This document shows positions 59,959-64,000 of a DNA stretch of 64,000 nt, piece after piece. A program made the translations under genes and the position numbers. The stretch comes from Lantana camara (lineage: Eukaryota > Streptophyta > Magnoliopsida > Lamiales > Verbenaceae): positions 37,977,001 to 38,041,000 of the forward strand of contig CM074855.1 of NCBI GenBank assembly GCA_037501455.1, written 5' to 3'. Under the pieces are notes generated by a model that was given only the letters and a program-made list of their open reading frames with translations, was not told where the DNA came from and did no database searches. Position 1 is the stretch's first letter. Every line of letters begins with the position of its first letter.

Positions 59959-61603
59959 CCAAATCTTTAGCCTTCATCAAACTGCGCCAAGTAAGTGAAG
60001 GGTTGTAACCCACCTTCGCTTCAAGAAAATCAACGTTTGCAAAGTAACGTGCTTTGAGAACTTGACAAAGTAATGTATAAGGCTCATTCAAAATCCGCCA
60101 ACCTTGTTTTGCAAGTAAAGCCAAGTTGAAAGCACGAAGATCACGAAAGCCCATCCCACCCTCTTTCTTTGGTTTGCACATCTTTTTCCAACTAATCCAA
60201 TGCATTTTTTGTTTATCCAAACCGTGCCACCAAAAAGCCGCAACCAAAGATTCAATCTCAGCAACAAGAGATTCCGGAAGCAAAAAGCAACTCATGGCAA
60301 AAGAGGGAATCGATTGGAGAACAGCTTTGATGAGTATTTCTTTCCCCGCTTGAGATAAATTCTTCTCTGACCAACCTTGTATCTTATTCCAAATTCGGTC
60401 CCGAAACGAACCAAAGATTTCCTTTTTAGAAGCACCTACGATAGCCGGTAGGCCTAGGTATTTATCGTGTTTAATTGCAATAGAAACTCCCAATTGACTC
60501 GCCATATCCTCTCTGACCAAAATGGGGACATTCGGGCTGAAAACCACCGACGATTTCTGATAGTTAACAACCTGCCCAGAAACTTTTCCATACACTTGGA
60601 TAACTTTCAAGATACCCGAAATTGACTCCAAATTCGCTTTACAGAACACCATGGTATCATCGGCAAATAAGAGATGAGAAATACGGGGGGCCCTACGACA
60701 AATGGAAGTCCCAACAATCTGAGGATTGGCATCCAGCAAACCACTAAAGCATTCAGTGCACAGAAGGAACAAGTACGGCGAAATGGGATCACCTTGCCGA
60801 AGCCCCCTGTCTGGTTTAAGAAAACCAAAGGAAGACCTGTTAAGCACAAAAGAGTACGTCACTGAGGAAACACAAAGCAAAACCGAGCGAACAAAATCAG
60901 GATGAAAACCAAGTCGATGCATAACTTTCTCGAGAAAACTCCATTCAACTCTGTCATAGGCTTTACTCATATCAAGCTTGAGCGCCATGAAACCTTCTTT
61001 ACCTTTTTTCTTATGCTTGATATAATGGTTAATTTCAAAAGCAACAAGCACATTGTCAGTGATCAGACGGTTTGGAACAAACGCTGATTGGCAAGGATCA
61101 ACAATATGGCTTAACAGAGGTTTCAGCCTATTAGTAATGGTTTTTGAGGCAAGTTTGTAGATGACATTGCAGAGGCTTATCGGTCTAAGCTGGGTCATAC
61201 TATCCGGATTAGCACACTTTGGGATAAGAACAATATTAGTATGATGCATGTTCGAAGCGGAAATTCCAAGGTTTAAGAAGTTGAGCACACACTGAACCAC
61301 ATCATCTCTAATTGTAGGCCAAAACTTTTGAAAGAAAAGTGGGGGCATGCCATCCGGCCCCGGAGCCTTAAGAGGAAACATTTGGCTAAGACTCTTATCA
61401 ATCTCCGCTGCTGTGTAGGGAGTCAAGAGAGTGGCATTCATATCAGCAGTAACTTTAGGAGCGATGCACTCAAGTGCTTGATTCATATCTTCAGGTCTAG
61501 GCTCACTAGAGGTGAAAATGGTATGGAAATAATCCTCCACAACAACCTGTATTGACTCCTCTGTCTCACACCAACATCCTTCTTTATCCTTGATAGTGTG
61601 TAT
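59843..61603 (-). pseudogene. LINE reverse transcriptase
   Basis: This ORF2 segment is open from about 61603, with the first ATG at 61538-61540. Within the 565 codons from that ATG are PLKAPGPDGMPPLFF (56-70), LRPISLCNVIYKL (118-130), KLDMSKAYDRVEW (188-200, catalytic D190), GLRQGDPISPYLF (246-258) and LLFADDTMVF (290-299). All RT catalytic aspartates are kept. The frame ends early because of a seven-G run at 59848-59854. One base fewer would join it to the RNase H frame. Confidence 0.92.
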
Positions 61604-61606
61604 TTA

Positions 61607-62509
61607 CTGACTTACTGCCAAATTTGCTTTCATTTTATTTTTTATTTGGTTTTTTGGGTTTATTTATGGTGACGTTAGTTTCTAATATATTCTATGAAAG
61701 TATATGTTAGGAAACAAAAAACTTATTTGTTTAAGGATACTGATATTGGGTCTTGTTCAAGAGTCCATCAAAAACTATTATCCGGATATCATGGATTTGT
61801 TTCTTACAAATAATTACTCTTTAACAAATTTCATTTATCCATGACTCACAAAATTGATTTGATTGTTGCTTGGATCAAAATAGCCCAACTCAAAGCACGA
61901 TCCATCATTAAGAACCTAAAAAACTCATTTGTTATAGTTGGAAGCTTAGTTGTTAGCATTTATGGTTGGTATATTTATTGACAGAGTTTTCTTTGAAAAC
62001 ATTTTTTTTTTTTTGAAGGGCCACATTGCATATATCTACAAACATAAACTTATTGGTACAAAATGAATATAAGCAACAAAAATTCAAAATAAATCCCATT
62101 ACATCGAGAATTAAAACTTTACAACTGGGGTTTTAAGTACCGACTACAAACACATAAACATAGAAATTATATGCCTAAATTACATTTAACTACCAGCACA
62201 ATTACATTAGTTTTCAAATAATAAAATAACCACCAAAAGAACAAACTTACACAAATAACTCATAAATTAACACATAAATTAACATAATTCTTCTTCTCAA
62301 TCTTGGATACATTTATAACCGACCTTTAGAGCTATAGAGATTATCTCTTTGCAGTCACCCTCACGCTCAAATTATTCTCTAACATGATATAAATCTTGAC
62401 TCCCCTTTAGCAAGGATTACAGATACCAAGTATGTACATATGGAGGAATGGATTGGGACAAGAGTAGCACAATAAACTATTTTAGTGGGTTTACTAAAAG
62501 ATTCGACAG
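61607..62509. other. AT-rich sequence without recognised genes
   Basis: I see only short AT-rich stretches and homopolymer runs (for example T at about 62008-62016). No gene or element end was identified. Confidence 0.4.
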
Positions 62510-63125
62510 CCCTAATGTTACCTTCACTCTAAAAAAGCAATAAAGATTCAAATAGTACCTAACTTTATCTTTGTAGGAGAAGCCTTTAAGAAATTATCCT
62601 ATTACCTTATATCGAGGAACTTTCATTCATTCCTAGGTCTATTCAGTCTCTTTGACTATTAGTCCCCTAGTCGTAAAAGATTTTCCTTGAGACTGAGAGT
62701 AAACACCAGCAGGAGAGTTTTTCTTCGCTTCTTTAGCTATTTTCTGTATCACTTTTCAAGGGTTCATTTTCTGGAAAATTGAATCGTTCTTCCTTTGGAC
62801 TTATGTCAAAAATGACTTTGTGACCTTCTTTTACCTAACACTCACTACTAGTGATGGTGACACTAGATTTATGGAGGATATCATTTTTCTTCTTCAACGA
62901 GTTATGGTTACTGAGATAAAAAGTGGGGAACTATGGTCTTTAGATTGGTTAATAGATTGGGGTTGTATATCATATTTATAAGGGTAAATTAGACATCTGA
63001 TTTTAATAAACCAAAGAAATTCATGTTTGAGTCGTAATTTTTACATGTGTGCCACAATCAAAGGGGTCAAGATTATTTGTGGAACTATCCGAAAATATAA
63101 GGTTTTATATGTGAAAATAAATTTT
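62510..63125 (+). repeat. Diverged direct repeat, copy B
   Basis: The longer copy of the repeat described at 57643-58030, with an extra internal block of about 240 bp. It lies on the other side of the LINE in the same orientation. Confidence 0.65.
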
Positions 63126-63516
63126 TTTATATTTATAATGTGAGAGATGTGCAATAAGAATGTCTAATACGACTGGACAAAATAATTTTTTTAAAAATAT
63201 CCATGCAACATAGGTTATTACACTAACTTATATTTTAGAGGGAAAAACAATTACCTCTTGTATTATGACCGTTTTTTCAACTTTTTATCCAAATTTTTAA
63301 ATGTTTTAAGATTGTCATCTGTACATTGTAAAAATTTTGAGGTGACCATCTAGTTCTGTTATTGTACTATTTTTTGGCCAAAATTATCCTCAATTTTCAG
63401 GAAAAAGTTACCTAAGGGTAATTTTGGCTGGAAAATAGCATAATAATGGAGCTAAATATTTTTTTGGTGAGAAAAGAAGGCCAATGCCTACACTTAATCG
63501 TTCTCATAGTGACCTT

Positions 63517-63572
63517 ATAGTATTCCGAAATGTTGTTAAAAATCATAGTGTTCCGAAATATTGTTAAAACCA
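63517..63572. repeat. 28-bp tandem duplication
   Basis: Units 63517-63544 and 63545-63572 (ATAGT.TTCCGAAAT.TTGTTAAAA) differ at a few positions. It lies just outside the LINE fragment. Confidence 0.7.
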
Positions 63573-64000
63573 TAAGATTCTCGGTCTTCTAAATGTTCCA
63601 AATGGCAGAATAACGATAATTTTCCAATCACAACTAAGGACAAGAATGTTACCAAAATCGACTATGGTGAACAAAAACAACCAATTCCATTCAATGGCCC
63701 GCATGAAACCAAGCCAATTAGTTGGCTTAACCAGAAACTCCCATATTCGATTGGCAAAAGGACATTGAAACAGAAGATGTAAGATGTCGTCGTGGGTGTT
63801 ATTACAGCTGAGGCATTGATCATTTGGGGCCAGACTTCTATCCCATCGGAAGGCGCTAGTAAAAATTTTGTCGTGTTGACAAAGCCAAATGAAACACCTG
63901 AATTTCTTTGGATAACCTAGCTTCCAAATCTAGTCCGAAACTACATCATTCTCCAAACGATTGTCTACAGAGGTCAGAACATTGTATAGTGAGCTACACG
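63573..64000 (-). pseudogene. Second LINE fragment: zf-RVT region
   Basis: The minus strand reads LENDVVSD-stop-IWKLGYPKKFRCFIWLCQHD and then CLSCNNTHDDILHLLFQCPFANRIWEFL, a zf-RVT zinc-binding domain (CX2C, H, C) as found after RT in plant LINEs and RT-like gene fragments. TAG at 63930-63932 sits where tryptophan is usual. It continues beyond the right edge of the window, and it fades out to the left before any RNase H. Confidence 0.8.

Larger units (their letters stand above)
58612..61606 (-). mobile_element. 5'-truncated plant L1-type LINE
   Basis: It is read on the minus strand. The 3' end is marked by a 13-bp T run at 58612-58624 (the poly-A tail) after a short 3' UTR ending GGTTACTTTC. 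The 5' end is lost within RT, just upstream of IHTIKDKEGCW near 61606, so endonuclease and ORF1 are missing. That is the usual result of incomplete target-primed reverse transcription. I could not find a clear target duplication. It is nearly intact apart from one frameshift. Confidence 0.9.

Noticed and set aside
1..64000. tRNA or rRNA genes
   Set aside because: I saw only tRNA-complementary primer sites and no cloverleaf-forming gene or rRNA core sequence. A dedicated search could still find a weak one.

Overview
The window is nuclear DNA of a flowering plant, probably a eudicot. It is AT-rich repeat sequence: nested Ty1/copia and Ty3/gypsy LTR retrotransposons, plant L1-type LINE remnants that carry an RNase H domain, and short pieces that look like plastid DNA. 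I found no intact host gene. Almost every open frame belongs to a decayed transposable element. The species cannot be named from this sequence.

Layout, using labels of my own. Positions 1-17205 hold copies of one minus-strand copia family, called F. An LTR end (F-edge, 1-934) sits in the interior of an old copy (F-old, 935-5945 plus 15327-17205). The LTR of F-old is split by a complete copy, F1 (5946-15321). F-old itself lies in the 5' LTR of a plus-strand Ty3/gypsy element, G1 (17206-25659), which keeps broken gag, protease, RT/RNase H and integrase and a full 3' LTR. A 0.44 kb unassigned piece (25660-26101) follows. Then comes a plus-strand Tnt1-like copia element, C1 (26107-56729, target duplication ACAAT). 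C1 spans 30.6 kb only because four later insertions sit in it: a 4.0 kb solo LTR S1 (27807-31798, duplication GAAAT); a 1.9 kb gypsy solo LTR S2 (32785-44148, duplication ATGAC) that itself contains family-F copy F2 (33500-42970, duplication TACAT); and family-F copy F3 (45454-55511, duplication TTCCG). Removing them leaves about 5.2 kb, a normal size for such an element. From 56735 onward there is low-copy-looking sequence with plastid-like fragments, a 5'-truncated LINE on the minus strand (58612-61606), two diverged copies of a 0.4-0.6 kb sequence on either side of it, and a second LINE fragment running off the right edge.

The most interesting object is family F. All copies keep tRNA-Met-type primer sites, polypurine tracts and TG...CA LTRs. 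The interiors hold only fossils of copia connection, RT and RNase H sequence, broken in every copy. F2 has LTRs that differ at only about 11 of 1931 positions by eye, so a copy with a dead interior moved recently and must have used proteins made elsewhere. The family also carries unexplained parts: a GC-rich, copy-specific, hairpin-rich island about 250 bp after the primer site, a motif repeated four times in the interior, and an array of CACGTG boxes upstream of the TATA box that is absent from the oldest LTR.

By rough LTR comparison the relative order of insertion is F2 (about 0.6% divergence), F3 (about 1%), F1 (about 2%), then C1 (about 4%), with G1 and F-old older. These percentages are eye counts, not computed alignments.
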